From positions 7,375,476-7,439,475 of the forward strand of contig NC_051089.1 in assembly GCF_901709675.1 (NCBI RefSeq): a stretch of DNA of 64,000 nt. Direction: 5' to 3'. Source of the stretch: Syngnathus acus. Lineage: Eukaryota; Chordata; Actinopteri; Syngnathiformes; Syngnathidae. Below are positions 50,601 through 57,773 of this stretch, piece after piece; position 1 is the stretch's first letter; every line of letters begins with the position of its first letter. Made by a program: the position numbers and the translations under genes. Under the pieces are notes generated by a model. It made no database searches and was not told where the DNA came from. It saw only the letters and a program-made list of their open reading frames with translations.

Positions 50601-52302
50601 TATGCACTGTTTTAACATTGTAAACCTAGCAAAATAAAAATATGTTAAATTAAATTTAGTTCAGTACTAATTATACTTATTTTCTAAACAAAGATTAAAT
50701 GTGCATCTTGGAAAATATAAATACAACTAAACTGTACATATAACGCAGTGCTTGAATAGTAAAACAAATGCACTGTTCATGAAAAGTGAGGAAATTGTAT
50801 TTACACCACTAGAGGGAGCCCACGTTCCACTAATGCTAAGGGAGCAAACGACCATTTGGAAACAGGAACAGAGTTAACAACATGAGTTGTGCTCAAATAT
50901 TTGCAGATAGGTTCACCAGTAACATTCTGAAGAACTATTTTCTATCAACACTAATAATGATATTTGGCTTCTCTAAAGGAGAAGCTGTTAAATGCTGAAA
51001 GTTGCCAGCTTTCACAGGCAATATAATATCTGCAGAATTCAAAATTGGTTCTGCAGATATGCATCATGATGGCTTACCATGATTCTTAACAATTTTTTCC
51101 CCCCTCTGCTGCTGCCGCCAGTAGTCCAGTGGAACATTCCGCGTCACTGAAGCAAGTGTTGCAGCACATGGAAGGCTGTCCTGACCTGGCACACTACGGC
51201 CTGTGCGGGATTAGAAAGTGGAGCAGTCGTGTACTCGCCGGTTGGTTCAAAACCTATTTTCATTCTTTGGAAATGCCAAAATAGTCTCCCGGGACTAAAA
51301 GGCGAGTGTGTTCTCTTGTATCTAGGCCCCAATCAGAGAGAGCCTTTCTCCAGAGGTCACCTCCATGACTTCCTCCTTCTCAACGTGGACCGGAGTCAGA
51401 ACGTCCAATACGACCAGAATCGTTTCACTTGTCACGACGTCGACTTCACCCTGCGACTGCACAGCGCCGGACTGCTCGTCTGCCGCTTTAACAACTTCAG
51501 CGTTATGAAAAAGCAGATCGCCATCGGAGGTTACAGGACCTTCATCATCAAGACGAAGGTAAGGGCGCACATCCAAACATCCGTCCGACCGTTCAATATC
51601 TTTTTGGGGTAACTGACGAGAGGGAAAATGTGCCCAGATGATGGACGTTCCCACTTCAGTGGGGCCCTCTCAGTACGTCTGTGCCCCCGACAGCAAGCAC
51701 CTTTTCCTGGCCACCCCGGCTCAGCTTCTCCTGGAAAAATATCTCCAACACACCAGCCACAAGCTCTTTCCTCTCAGCACCAAGAACTACGAACACCCGG
51801 TCCTGTCTGTGGACTATTACATTAACCTGGGCCCTGAGGTAAGACCCTTTTTAGGTTGGAATTGGTTGGAATGTACACGCTGGGTTTCACTTTGCTATCC
51901 ATTGCCACAGGTGACGGTGTGTTTCGTAAGTTCAAGACCACACTCGGTCAACATCTGCACCACAGGCCTGCTGTTCAGCGGCCTTCTCCTCTGTTTCGCC
52001 GACGCATTCGTGACCCCCAGCTTCCTCAAGAAGTTCACCTTTCTCAAAGGTACACCAACATGATGACAATCAAATGTAGTACCTAGTAAAGGAAATCCTC
52101 TTGGGAGTCATGGCTCGTCCGTCCGTGCCTCCCCGCAGGCGCGACTCTTTGTGTGATCGGTGCAGATCGTAGCTCCTTGAGGCAAACGGTCGGCCGGCTA
52201 GAGCTGGAAGAGGAGTGGAGGTTCCGGCTCAGCGACGAATTCCAGACAGCAAACGCCAAGGAGGACCGACCCCTCTTTTTCCTGACAGGAAAACACATAT
52301 GA
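41487..52302 (+). CDS. greb1: greb1, oestrogen-receptor cofactor, complete in 33 coding exons
   Basis: The spliced frame of 33 exons totals 5,961 nt and gives 1,986 residues plus a stop, against about 1,949 in human GREB1. It starts Met-Gly-Asn-Ser-Tyr-Ala-Gly-Gln-Leu and ends Leu-Thr-Gly-Lys-His-Ile, as in the family. All introns are GT-AG with compatible phases; most are 65-200 nt, the longest being introns 4, 6 and 28 (640-715 nt). From established knowledge, GREB1 is a nuclear protein induced by oestrogen that binds the oestrogen receptor, and a C-terminal glycosyltransferase domain that modifies the receptor has been reported. The paralogue greb1l is less likely, because exon 2 follows the GREB1 pattern (MKPPPxGCCTTDG) and lpin1 lies next door. 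A serine/proline/glutamine-rich linker (about residues 1,137-1,300) is poorly conserved. Confidence 0.93.
41879..41986 (+). CDS. greb1: greb1 coding exon 2
   Basis: Residues 52-88. It encodes an acidic run ([13 protein letters not shown]) and then [14 protein letters not shown], close to human GREB1. Acceptor ATCCGCAG; donor GTTTGT, phase 1. Confidence 0.92.
42058..42234 (+). CDS. greb1: greb1 coding exon 3
   Basis: Residues 88-147, with [20 protein letters not shown] and [13 protein letters not shown] conserved. Acceptor CCCTGTAG; donor GTAAGA, phase 1. Confidence 0.95.
42323..42505 (+). CDS. greb1: greb1 coding exon 4
   Basis: Residues 147-208, encoding [12 protein letters not shown] and [19 protein letters not shown]. 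The paired cysteines (Cys-x2-Cys) are conserved in GREB1/GREB1L and could bind metal. Donor GTAAGA. Confidence 0.95.
43146..43259 (+). CDS. greb1: greb1 coding exon 5
   Basis: Residues 208-246, serine-rich ([19 protein letters not shown]) and weakly conserved. Acceptor GTTTCAG, donor GTATAA, phase 1 at both ends. Confidence 0.85.
43342..43473 (+). CDS. greb1: greb1 coding exon 6
   Basis: Residues 246-290, low-complexity with [14 protein letters not shown] matching the human QPV...GRPST stretch. Acceptor is ATATGCAG inside a weak polypyrimidine tract; donor GTAACG, phase 1. Confidence 0.87.
44118..44264 (+). CDS. greb1: greb1 coding exon 7
   Basis: Residues 290-339. It encodes [13 protein letters not shown], matching the basic motif PPKKRHRGWSPE of human GREB1 (a possible nuclear localisation signal). 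Acceptor CTCCAG, donor GTAAAA. Confidence 0.92.
44355..44477 (+). CDS. greb1: greb1 coding exon 8
   Basis: Residues 339-380. A serine-rich start is followed by [20 protein letters not shown], matching VSVPDNLLKICKAKPVIFKG in human. Donor GTCAGA, phase 1. Confidence 0.9.
44652..44837 (+). CDS. greb1: greb1 coding exon 9
   Basis: Residues 380-442, with [19 protein letters not shown] near the end, a conserved helix. Acceptor GATACAG, donor GTCAGT, phase 1. Confidence 0.94.
45047..45183 (+). CDS. greb1: greb1 coding exon 10
   Basis: Residues 442-487, encoding [20 protein letters not shown]. The donor is GAG before GTTCCG, a weak site, but it is the only one that ends in phase 0 as exon 11 requires. 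Confidence 0.82.
45349..45619 (+). CDS. greb1: greb1 coding exon 11
   Basis: Residues 488-578. A proline- and glutamine-rich start leads into [13 protein letters not shown] and [11 protein letters not shown], conserved with human. Acceptor CTCTTCAG, donor GTGGGA, phase 1. Confidence 0.93.
45705..45833 (+). CDS. greb1: greb1 coding exon 12
   Basis: Residues 578-621, encoding [15 protein letters not shown], corresponding to the human YQARILSESLLTPAE segment. Donor GTGTGC, phase 1. Confidence 0.9.
45998..46168 (+). CDS. greb1: greb1 coding exon 13
   Basis: Residues 621-678. DGDMDFLLD is conserved (human EGDIDILLD); the rest is Ser/Lys/Pro-rich and likely disordered. Acceptor GGTGCAG, donor GTAAGA. 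Confidence 0.88.
46255..46452 (+). CDS. greb1: greb1 coding exon 14
   Basis: Residues 678-744, strongly conserved ([39 protein letters not shown]). Acceptor CATGTAG, donor GTGAGT, phase 1. Confidence 0.95.
46531..46714 (+). CDS. greb1: greb1 coding exon 15
   Basis: Residues 744-805, ending [14 protein letters not shown], which matches VLIHDHAHWDLVSS of human. Ends in phase 2 with donor GTCAAA. Confidence 0.93.
46800..46983 (+). CDS. greb1: greb1 coding exon 16
   Basis: Residues 805-866, encoding [22 protein letters not shown] and [12 protein letters not shown]. Acceptor TTTCGCAG, donor GTGAGG, phase 0. Confidence 0.95.
47064..47200 (+). CDS. greb1: greb1 coding exon 17
   Basis: Residues 867-912, encoding [20 protein letters not shown] and DSSFESM. 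Acceptor TATGTAG, donor GTACAC, phase 2. The downstream intron is only 69 nt. Confidence 0.94.
47270..47621 (+). CDS. greb1: greb1 coding exon 18
   Basis: Residues 912-1,029, the second largest exon, encoding [20 protein letters not shown] and [14 protein letters not shown]. Acceptor CTTTTAG, donor GTATGC, phase 0. Confidence 0.95.
47689..47804 (+). CDS. greb1: greb1 coding exon 19
   Basis: Residues 1,030-1,068, encoding [20 protein letters not shown] and GESLPR. Acceptor TATGTAG, donor GTTGGC, phase 2. Confidence 0.94.
47875..48080 (+). CDS. greb1: greb1 coding exon 20
   Basis: Residues 1,068-1,137, with [22 protein letters not shown] and [17 protein letters not shown], the last nearly identical to human and a likely CK2-type acidic region. 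Donor GTAGTT, phase 1. Confidence 0.94.
48148..48760 (+). CDS. greb1: greb1 coding exon 21 (disordered linker)
   Basis: Residues 1,137-1,341, the largest exon. Most of it is Ser/Pro/Gln-rich low complexity with a run of seven alanines encoded by a GCA repeat near 48,198. The end ([23 protein letters not shown]) is conserved and fixes the frame. All three plus frames are open over much of the linker, which reflects composition. Confidence 0.92.
48826..48982 (+). CDS. greb1: greb1 coding exon 22
   Basis: Residues 1,341-1,393, encoding [19 protein letters not shown] and [13 protein letters not shown], almost unchanged from human. This opens the conserved C-terminal half reported to hold the glycosyltransferase domain. 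Donor GTACTT, phase 0. Confidence 0.96.
49063..49165 (+). CDS. greb1: greb1 coding exon 23
   Basis: Residues 1,394-1,428, beginning [18 protein letters not shown]. With the preceding Gly-Pro-Pro-Gln this resembles a P-loop (GxxxxGKT) and is conserved in human (GPPQIGKTGAY). Donor GTGAGT, phase 1. Confidence 0.95.
49243..49398 (+). CDS. greb1: greb1 coding exon 24
   Basis: Residues 1,428-1,480, encoding [20 protein letters not shown]. Acceptor ATTTTAG, donor GTAGGC, phase 1. Confidence 0.94.
49515..49651 (+). CDS. greb1: greb1 coding exon 25
   Basis: Residues 1,480-1,525, encoding [20 protein letters not shown] and LGFNPRYQ. The Cys-x2-Cys-His cluster is conserved with human. Acceptor TTGCAAG, donor GTCAGC, phase 0. 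Confidence 0.94.
49720..49881 (+). CDS. greb1: greb1 coding exon 26
   Basis: Residues 1,526-1,579, encoding [20 protein letters not shown] and [11 protein letters not shown]. Phase 0 at both ends; donor GTGAGT. Confidence 0.95.
49960..50164 (+). CDS. greb1: greb1 coding exon 27
   Basis: Residues 1,580-1,648, very highly conserved: [40 protein letters not shown]. This is core glycosyltransferase-region sequence in the reported domain layout. Donor GTACCC, phase 1. Confidence 0.96.
50244..50406 (+). CDS. greb1: greb1 coding exon 28
   Basis: Residues 1,648-1,702, encoding [18 protein letters not shown] and [11 protein letters not shown]. Ends in phase 2 at donor GTACAT and is followed by the longest intron (715 nt). 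Confidence 0.94.
50806..50819 (+). promoter_or_regulatory. CTCF-core-like motif in greb1 intron 28
   Basis: CCACTAGAGGGAGC differs at one position from the CTCF core CCASYAGRKGGCRS. It is one of nine such motifs in the window. Confidence 0.35.
51122..51240 (+). CDS. greb1: greb1 coding exon 29
   Basis: Residues 1,702-1,742, encoding [16 protein letters not shown] and GIRKWSSR. Acceptor GCCGCCAG after a good pyrimidine tract; donor GTTGGT, phase 1. The first residues differ from human and could be affected by an alternative acceptor. Confidence 0.88.
51326..51558 (+). CDS. greb1: greb1 coding exon 30
   Basis: Residues 1,742-1,819, encoding [27 protein letters not shown] and [15 protein letters not shown]. 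Acceptor TATCTAG, donor GTAAGG, phase 0. Confidence 0.95.
51638..51838 (+). CDS. greb1: greb1 coding exon 31
   Basis: Residues 1,820-1,886, encoding [20 protein letters not shown] and [13 protein letters not shown]. Acceptor TGCCCAG, donor GTAAGA. Confidence 0.95.
51911..52049 (+). CDS. greb1: greb1 coding exon 32
   Basis: Residues 1,887-1,933, encoding [28 protein letters not shown] and [10 protein letters not shown]. Acceptor TGCCACAG, donor GTACAC, phase 1. Confidence 0.95.
52139..52302 (+). CDS. greb1: greb1 terminal coding exon 33
   Basis: Residues 1,933-1,986 and the TGA stop at 52,300-52,302. It encodes [20 protein letters not shown] and [20 protein letters not shown], the conserved GREB1 C terminus. 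Acceptor CCCCGCAG. Confidence 0.96.
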
Positions 52303-52443
52303 CGTGGAATGAAGACTTGGACAAAAAGTATTGTTTACATGCATGATATGTGCTTTGAACTGAAAACTGCCATTTACAATCCCTTGAAGAAACTCACCAC
52401 TTGGGGATTTCTCAGCGTACGAGCAGGGAGCCTGCTTTTTGGC

Positions 52444-52449
52444 AATAAA
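52444..52449 (+). terminator. Canonical AATAAA, possible proximal poly(A) signal of greb1
   Basis: The hexamer is 142 nt after the stop codon, with moderately GT-rich sequence downstream. It may give a short 3' UTR. Confidence 0.35.
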
Positions 52450-52893
52450 TTCGTGGGATTTGTATCAAAAGTGAGGCACTGAGAAAAAAATAAGGAGGTT
52501 TTTGGAAAGTAATGATGATGATAACTTAGTGCTTCACATCTTTTTGTGCACTTTCCTACTAAATGTGTGTGAGAAAACGATGCAGGTACAAGTGTGTGCA
52601 ATGTCTTGATGCAATATTCTGCAGCTTTACTTTCTGCAGACCTGTAATGGTCGACACAATCATTCATTGTATGAGGGTAGCCGATTTTTGGCAACAAGTG
52701 TTTTTTTTTCCCAATAGATGTACATGTATTTGCATGTTAATTATTTTAAGAGTATTTTGAGTACTTATTTACTGCATGTGTAAGACTGGCTGTTGTTTCT
52801 TTGTCAGGATGTAGACTTTGTATTGCTTCCATTTAATTTTTTTTATACTGTAAATTGCATTTCACAATGTACAGCTTTGAACGCATTCATTTG

Positions 52894-52899
52894 TATAAA
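52894..52899 (+). terminator. Variant TATAAA poly(A) signal, probable distal greb1 end
   Basis: The variant hexamer is followed within 20-35 nt by a strong GT/T-rich element, the expected layout of a vertebrate cleavage site. Confidence 0.4.
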
Positions 52900-53524
52900 T
52901 GTACAGATATTTGTAACTTCTCTTGTGTTGTGTTTTTTTTTTCAATCCTAATGTTCATTTTTTAAGTTTTTTAATTTCTTCAATGGTACTATTTGCCTTC
53001 CATGCTATTTTTATCTGTACTTCTTCATCCCTCACTGAGCTATGTGTCAAGTTTTACACTTTAATAATAGATGTCTGATACTTTGTGGGTGCACTTTATG
53101 TTCGTGTGAGCAGTTGTTGTAATGTGTATAACTGGCATGATGGTGTCAACAATTCTACATATGGTCCTCCCTCCAGCTTTCTCAAGTTACCTTCGACTAG
53201 TCCGTTACTAGATTGCGTTGGAGGTAAATTTAGTCTAAAACCCGGCACGCTGCATTTGCTACAAATAAAATTACATCATAATGTGCACCGTTGTTATCTC
53301 AACCACGTGGGGAACATTCGTCACACTTCAGGCCACACTTGAGAACAGAAGACATTACATAACAGCACCACTATGTTGAGCCTCTGGGGGCTCAGGCTAC
53401 TCCTCCAACACTTCTTCCCTTTACACTGTAGCCAACCACACGGGGGCCCAATGTTCAACTATTTACTTTTTTATTGTTAGTATGGTCCTCTTATGCTGAA
53501 ATTGTGTGCATGTCAAACATACCT

Positions 53525-53860
53525 TTAAGATTCATGGCCAAAAAGTTCATCCTTGGTTTGGGGTGTGAAGACTTCTTTTTTTTTAAATCCAGTTTTCAAA
53601 AGTGTTATGAATCACCTTTGACATCAATAACAGCTTCATGTCTTTTTGAATAGGCTGCACCTTGGCTCAGCTGTCTTTGCGTACCTTCGCCCATTTCTCT
53701 CAAGATGCATCAGGCTGGTGGGGAGGCCCAGTGCTCTTGAGATATTCAATCGGAGTCCAGTCTGGGCTCTGACTGGGCCTATACAGTAAAACAGCTTTTG
53801 CATACTTGCACAATTAATCACAAGACACCACTTGTGGGACACCACAATGTGGGCAGGGCC
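53525..53860 (-). mobile_element. Tc1-like transposase relic
   Basis: Read on the minus strand, 53,700-53,790 corresponds to the Tc1 catalytic region (W-P-S-Q-S-P-D-L-N-P-I-E in intact elements; here the DNA reads GAGCCCAGACTGGACTCCGA followed by TTGAATAT), then a relic of the Leu-Met-x-Leu-Glu-Arg segment. The frame is shifted and interrupted, so the copy is dead. It appears to be a different Tc1 family from the fragments in the first 27 kb. Confidence 0.6.
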
Positions 53861-54603
53861 AATGTTTTGGTTTTTTTGGTGGTGTGTGGCTCAGTCTGCC
53901 TCCTGATAGGCTGAGACCCACCAATGCCCCCAGTCTCCTTGAGCAACACCCGTCTGGGCCATGATTAAATGAACACATTCTTGACCTTGAAAGAAATTCA
54001 CCACCAAGCTACTCTTGTCTTAGCAAACCTCTCTCGTCCTCTCAGGTGTCTAAACATGTCCAACTTCCAGTGTGTACTGAGCGTCATTATTTTTGGAATT
54101 GAACATTTTTACTACACCTCTTTCATTCGCCCTCATTTGTGTGTATCAAATGAAGTGTGCAGTAAGTGTGCAGGGATCCAGAAAATGTGATGTATTTTCC
54201 TGCAAACAGAGGAGGCACAACCAACTGTCTGCAGCCCACAAACACATTGAGGAAATTCTCCCTCCAAATTTGCTCTAAATTGTCCTTCTGTCTCCTCCCA
54301 CTGAACTCTCTCTGCTGGCGGCTCCTTGGTAAATCATTCAGTTCTTGGAAAAGATTGCACGTGTTTCCTTGTTCTCTGCGGCTGAGTTTTGTGTGTGCGG
54401 GCGTGCGTGCGTGCGTGTATGTATACATGTTCGTGTGTGTTTCTGAGAGACTGAGTAAATCACAATGGACACGTGTTTGCGTAGTAGAAACTATGGACTG
54501 ATAACAGAAAACTGTCCTCTGGGTCATATTCTGCAACTGTGCGCATTTGAACACGCTGTTGCATAGCAGTGGTGACGCGACATTAGAAGCAAAGTGCGGT
54601 GCC

Positions 54604-54617
54604 CCAACAGATGGCGC
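54604..54617 (+). promoter_or_regulatory. CTCF-core-like motif between greb1 and lpin1
   Basis: CCAACAGATGGCGC differs from CCASYAGRKGGCRS at one position (A for S at position 4). Confidence 0.3.
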
Positions 54618-56236
54618 TGTTTTGCTTTCGTTTCTGTTTTATACTCAATACAGAGCAGTATTGAGACACTTTAATTTTGGTGACTTTTTTGTAGTGTCCA
54701 ATCTCTAGTTTCTGCGTGTCATTCAGAGAGACTTGTGGGCATGGCTGTATTTAGTCAAATGTTTATGCCCAATTGGGCAATTACAATAAAATCCTTATAG
54801 CTTTGCTTAGCAACACAGAAAAACACTTGGAACAATTCTTTATTTCACATTTATTGCTGTGAACATAGCTGGGGTACAGCTTTTTTGTAATGTTGAAATG
54901 TACAATGTTACCTTAGCAACTCTACCTAGCAACAAGTGACCAGCACAAGAAAAACAACAAATGTACCAGGTTATTTTTGGTTATCTTCACTTGCTAACTG
55001 GCAAGGTAACCAGAATGATCCGAAACTATTTGTGTGCAATTGATTAACTAATTGGATTGCTGACGGAGAGAACATGAAGTTAAAAAATAATCATCATTAT
55101 TGATTTCCTGGCATGATGGTGCATTGCTTTGAATCAAGACTGATATGTTTTGACTAGTGTTGTTCCTACTGAAAGGTCAGTTGTTAAAAGCAGCATTGGG
55201 TTCTGCTGGGCACACACAGTGCTACATGAGGCTTGGTTCTGGGAATCACCAGGCAGCGTGTCATGGAGCCCTGCCAAAGGGGGGAGACCAAGTGGGGTGA
55301 CAAGCTTGTGGCCATAAAGAAACATTATGGCCACAATCACGTTCAAGGCTTATTACATAATTGTGCATCTGTAATCAGATTACTGAATTATGGGTGCAGA
55401 AAATGGCAAGTAGAGAGTTTGTTTACCCTCATCTGGCCGCACCAACTCAAACAAGTCTAGCTTCAACCCAATTGTCTTTCACATTTTCCTGCATTAATAT
55501 GAAATTATTGGGAATTTTTTCCAATGCACTGATTTAGTGTGTCACTATCGGACTTCCTATTGCACACACGCATGTGCAGGACATCTTTCACACAAACTAA
55601 ATAAAGATGGAAAAAAATATATAATGTTTTGTGTGTTAGTAAATGCAAGCAATGGAAATAAAAATTCTATGCACAGCTGAGTTGGGGCTTGTCTGTATAT
55701 TTGTATATTGTGTATATATTTTGATTTTGTCAAGAGTGACACAATGTGTTGCACAACAGCCTTCAATGATTTCAAGTTACCTAACTGGCATTTCTATTTT
55801 GGTTCCTTAGCCTCCAAACACATCTCTAGTTCTTTGTGGAGAAGTGCAACAGCAAAAAGAGTCGAATTTCAAATAAGTTGAATGGAAGCAGGAAGTGAAA
55901 TACATTTTGAATAATGACATCGGCTGGCCTGTGCGGTACACACTGAGTATGTCACATGACTGTGATGAAAACAGGTACATAGAGTACAAGTGGGACCGGA
56001 CGAGGAGATATTTGTGACCTCATTTGCTTACAATAGTGTCCAAAATTTAGAAAGAACTCAGTATGATCCCATGCACTACTACTTCTGCAAACTGCAACCA
56101 CAATAATAAACATATTGAATTATGACATATACATATACTAATATTAATAAACATAATTCAAGTCTCAGTCAGTTCAATGATGAACTGTTTGGTTTTAATA
56201 AGCTTTAAACTAATTTGAGACAATTAGACGCAGTGA

Positions 56237-56259
56237 TAGACAGACAGACAGACAGACAG
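56237..56259. repeat. (GACA)n short tandem repeat
   Basis: About five GACA units, just upstream of the lpin1 promoter candidate. Confidence 0.9.
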
Positions 56260-56329
56260 TGTTTAGCATGCCAGAAACTGCAAGTGTTTTTAACAGTTGA
56301 GAAACATACTATGGTATTGTGTTTTTTTC

Positions 56330-56444
56330 CCGTGGACGTCACTCAAGTTCAGCCAATCCGAGAGCGTTTTATTTGCGGTGTGACAGCAGTGGGAGGAATA
56401 TTTGCACTGCAGTTTAAATAGCGACGCAGCTTTGGCCAGAGGAA
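56330..56444 (+). promoter_or_regulatory. lpin1: Probable lpin1 promoter
   Basis: It contains a CRE-like GGACGTCAC (56,334-56,342, seven of eight positions of TGACGTCA), a CCAAT box (56,353-56,357) and a TATA-like TTTAAATA (56,413-56,420), spaced as in a core promoter with a start expected near 56,445. Known biology fits: mammalian LPIN1 is induced on fasting through CREB/PGC-1alpha and by SREBP with NF-Y, which binds CCAAT. No classical sterol element is obvious. Confidence 0.45.
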
Positions 56445-56561
56445 AAGCATCTAGCAGAGGGATTGTTGTGACAATGTTTGGCTTGAGGACATATAGGTAA
56501 CAAAACGGCTCACATTCGGACGGGAAACACCCGGAAGCTGCAGAAAAGCCTGCCAATAAAT
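56445..56561 (+). other. lpin1: Probable lpin1 non-coding exon 1
   Basis: The segment begins about 25 nt after the TATA-like box, includes CpGs and an ETS core CCGGAAG (56,531-56,537), and ends at a consensus donor GTAAGT (56,562). The next exon starts at 57,573, nine nt before the ATG. An alternative donor GTAACA lies at 56,497. The start is inferred. Confidence 0.45.
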
Positions 56562-57581
56562 GTAAGTAGGATGACGTATCCGCGCATTTAGCGGAATATT
56601 CATTTATTATACATGCGTCTGCTTGTGTGTGGTGGGTGGGTGGCTTGGCTTGTTTTGCACATTATATGAATGCGGTTGCTTGAATGGTTGGGCATCGATG
56701 CAGACTGCAGAGCCTCACCCATGTGGAACATGTTTACATGCCTCTCAAGGCCGCTACACTATTATTATTTTTGAGGTAATTTAATATTTTTAGCAAATAT
56801 AATCTCTGTCATTTTTTTTGTCCATTTTAACACGCATTAAACTGATATTGTCATGTAGTTTATTTGCATACTCTTTCACCCATCCGCCCAATGCTTGTTG
56901 TTTTACTTTGAAATGACCAGTTATTGTATATGTTGGTAATTCAGCTGGAGGTAATGTTTAAAAAAAAAAAAAAGGTTCTTAGTGCGGCTTTTCTGTTGAT
57001 AACACAAGATAATGTGTCCTGAACGACCCTACGAGTTGTCCCGTGATTGTCTATTACGTAATAAACACGCATTTTGATTGGCTGTTAAGGAGACATTTCT
57101 TGGGAAAGAATGTGTGTGTGCGTGCGTGCGTGCGTGTGTTCGCACATGGTCAGTGTTGACAATGACATCAGAAGTACGTACTGTGTCCCTGATTCACTTG
57201 TGCATGTGTGTAAACAACGCAGTTTGTTCACTCAATTATCCAGTGCCGCCACCCTGTGTTGATAAGACATGATTTCAAATATAAGAGTTTTGAAAACATC
57301 CTCAATCATTATGCAATATGTTCATAGCTGTGGGTACTGCTCGGACTGCTGTGGTTCTGTATTACTTCATTCATAATAGTTCGGTTCACATAGTGAGCTG
57401 CAGTCAAACTATTCTCCCAATGTGATCCAAATGTTCTGCTGGACGAATGATTCTTGTGGAATAAGTCAAACAGTTTGGACTAATCAAAACAAAAAGTCAA
57501 CCAACAAGACCTATTATGAAATGGTCAGACATGTGATGTTTCATTAGAAACTCTGCTTGCCTCTGTTTCCAGTTGTAGACC

Positions 57582-57773
57582 ATGAACTATGTGGGTCAGC
57601 TGGCGGGCCAGGTGTTTGTGCAGGTGAAGGAGCTGTACAGAGGCCTCAACCCCGCCACGTTGTCGGGCTGTATCGATGTGATTGTGGTGCGCCAGCCCAA
57701 TGGCTCCCTGCACTGCTCGCCCTTCCACGTGCGCTTCGGCAAGATGGGTGTCCTGCGCTCACGGGAGAAAGTG
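57582..57773 (+). CDS. lpin1: lpin1 first coding exon (exon 2)
   Basis: Residues 1-64. The exon starts at 57,573 after acceptor GTTTCCAG. It encodes [19 protein letters not shown] and [17 protein letters not shown], the diagnostic N-LIP start that also holds the amphipathic membrane-binding region. Donor GTGAGA, phase 0. Confidence 0.96.

Larger units (their letters stand above)
52303..52915 (+). other. greb1: Probable greb1 3' UTR
   Basis: AT-rich sequence following the stop codon. A variant poly(A) signal TATAAA (52,894-52,899) is followed by a GT/T-rich stretch (CTTCTCTTGTGTTGTG then a T run from about 52,929), a good context for cleavage near 52,915. A canonical AATAAA at 52,444-52,449 could give a shorter 3' UTR. 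Confidence 0.5.
52916..56329. other. greb1-lpin1 intergenic region, no gene seen
   Basis: About 3.4 kb containing a minus-strand Tc1 relic (53,525-53,860), a GTGC-type run near 54,401-54,420, a CTCF-core-like motif at 54,604-54,617, and a (GACA)n tract at 56,237-56,259. In human, NTSR2 lies between GREB1 and LPIN1; no frame here resembles a seven-helix receptor. Confidence 0.6.

Noticed and set aside
41487-52302. Assignment to greb1l instead of greb1
   Set aside because: The exon 2 signature and the lpin1 neighbour both fit greb1; greb1l lies near rock1, mib1 and gata6 in vertebrates.
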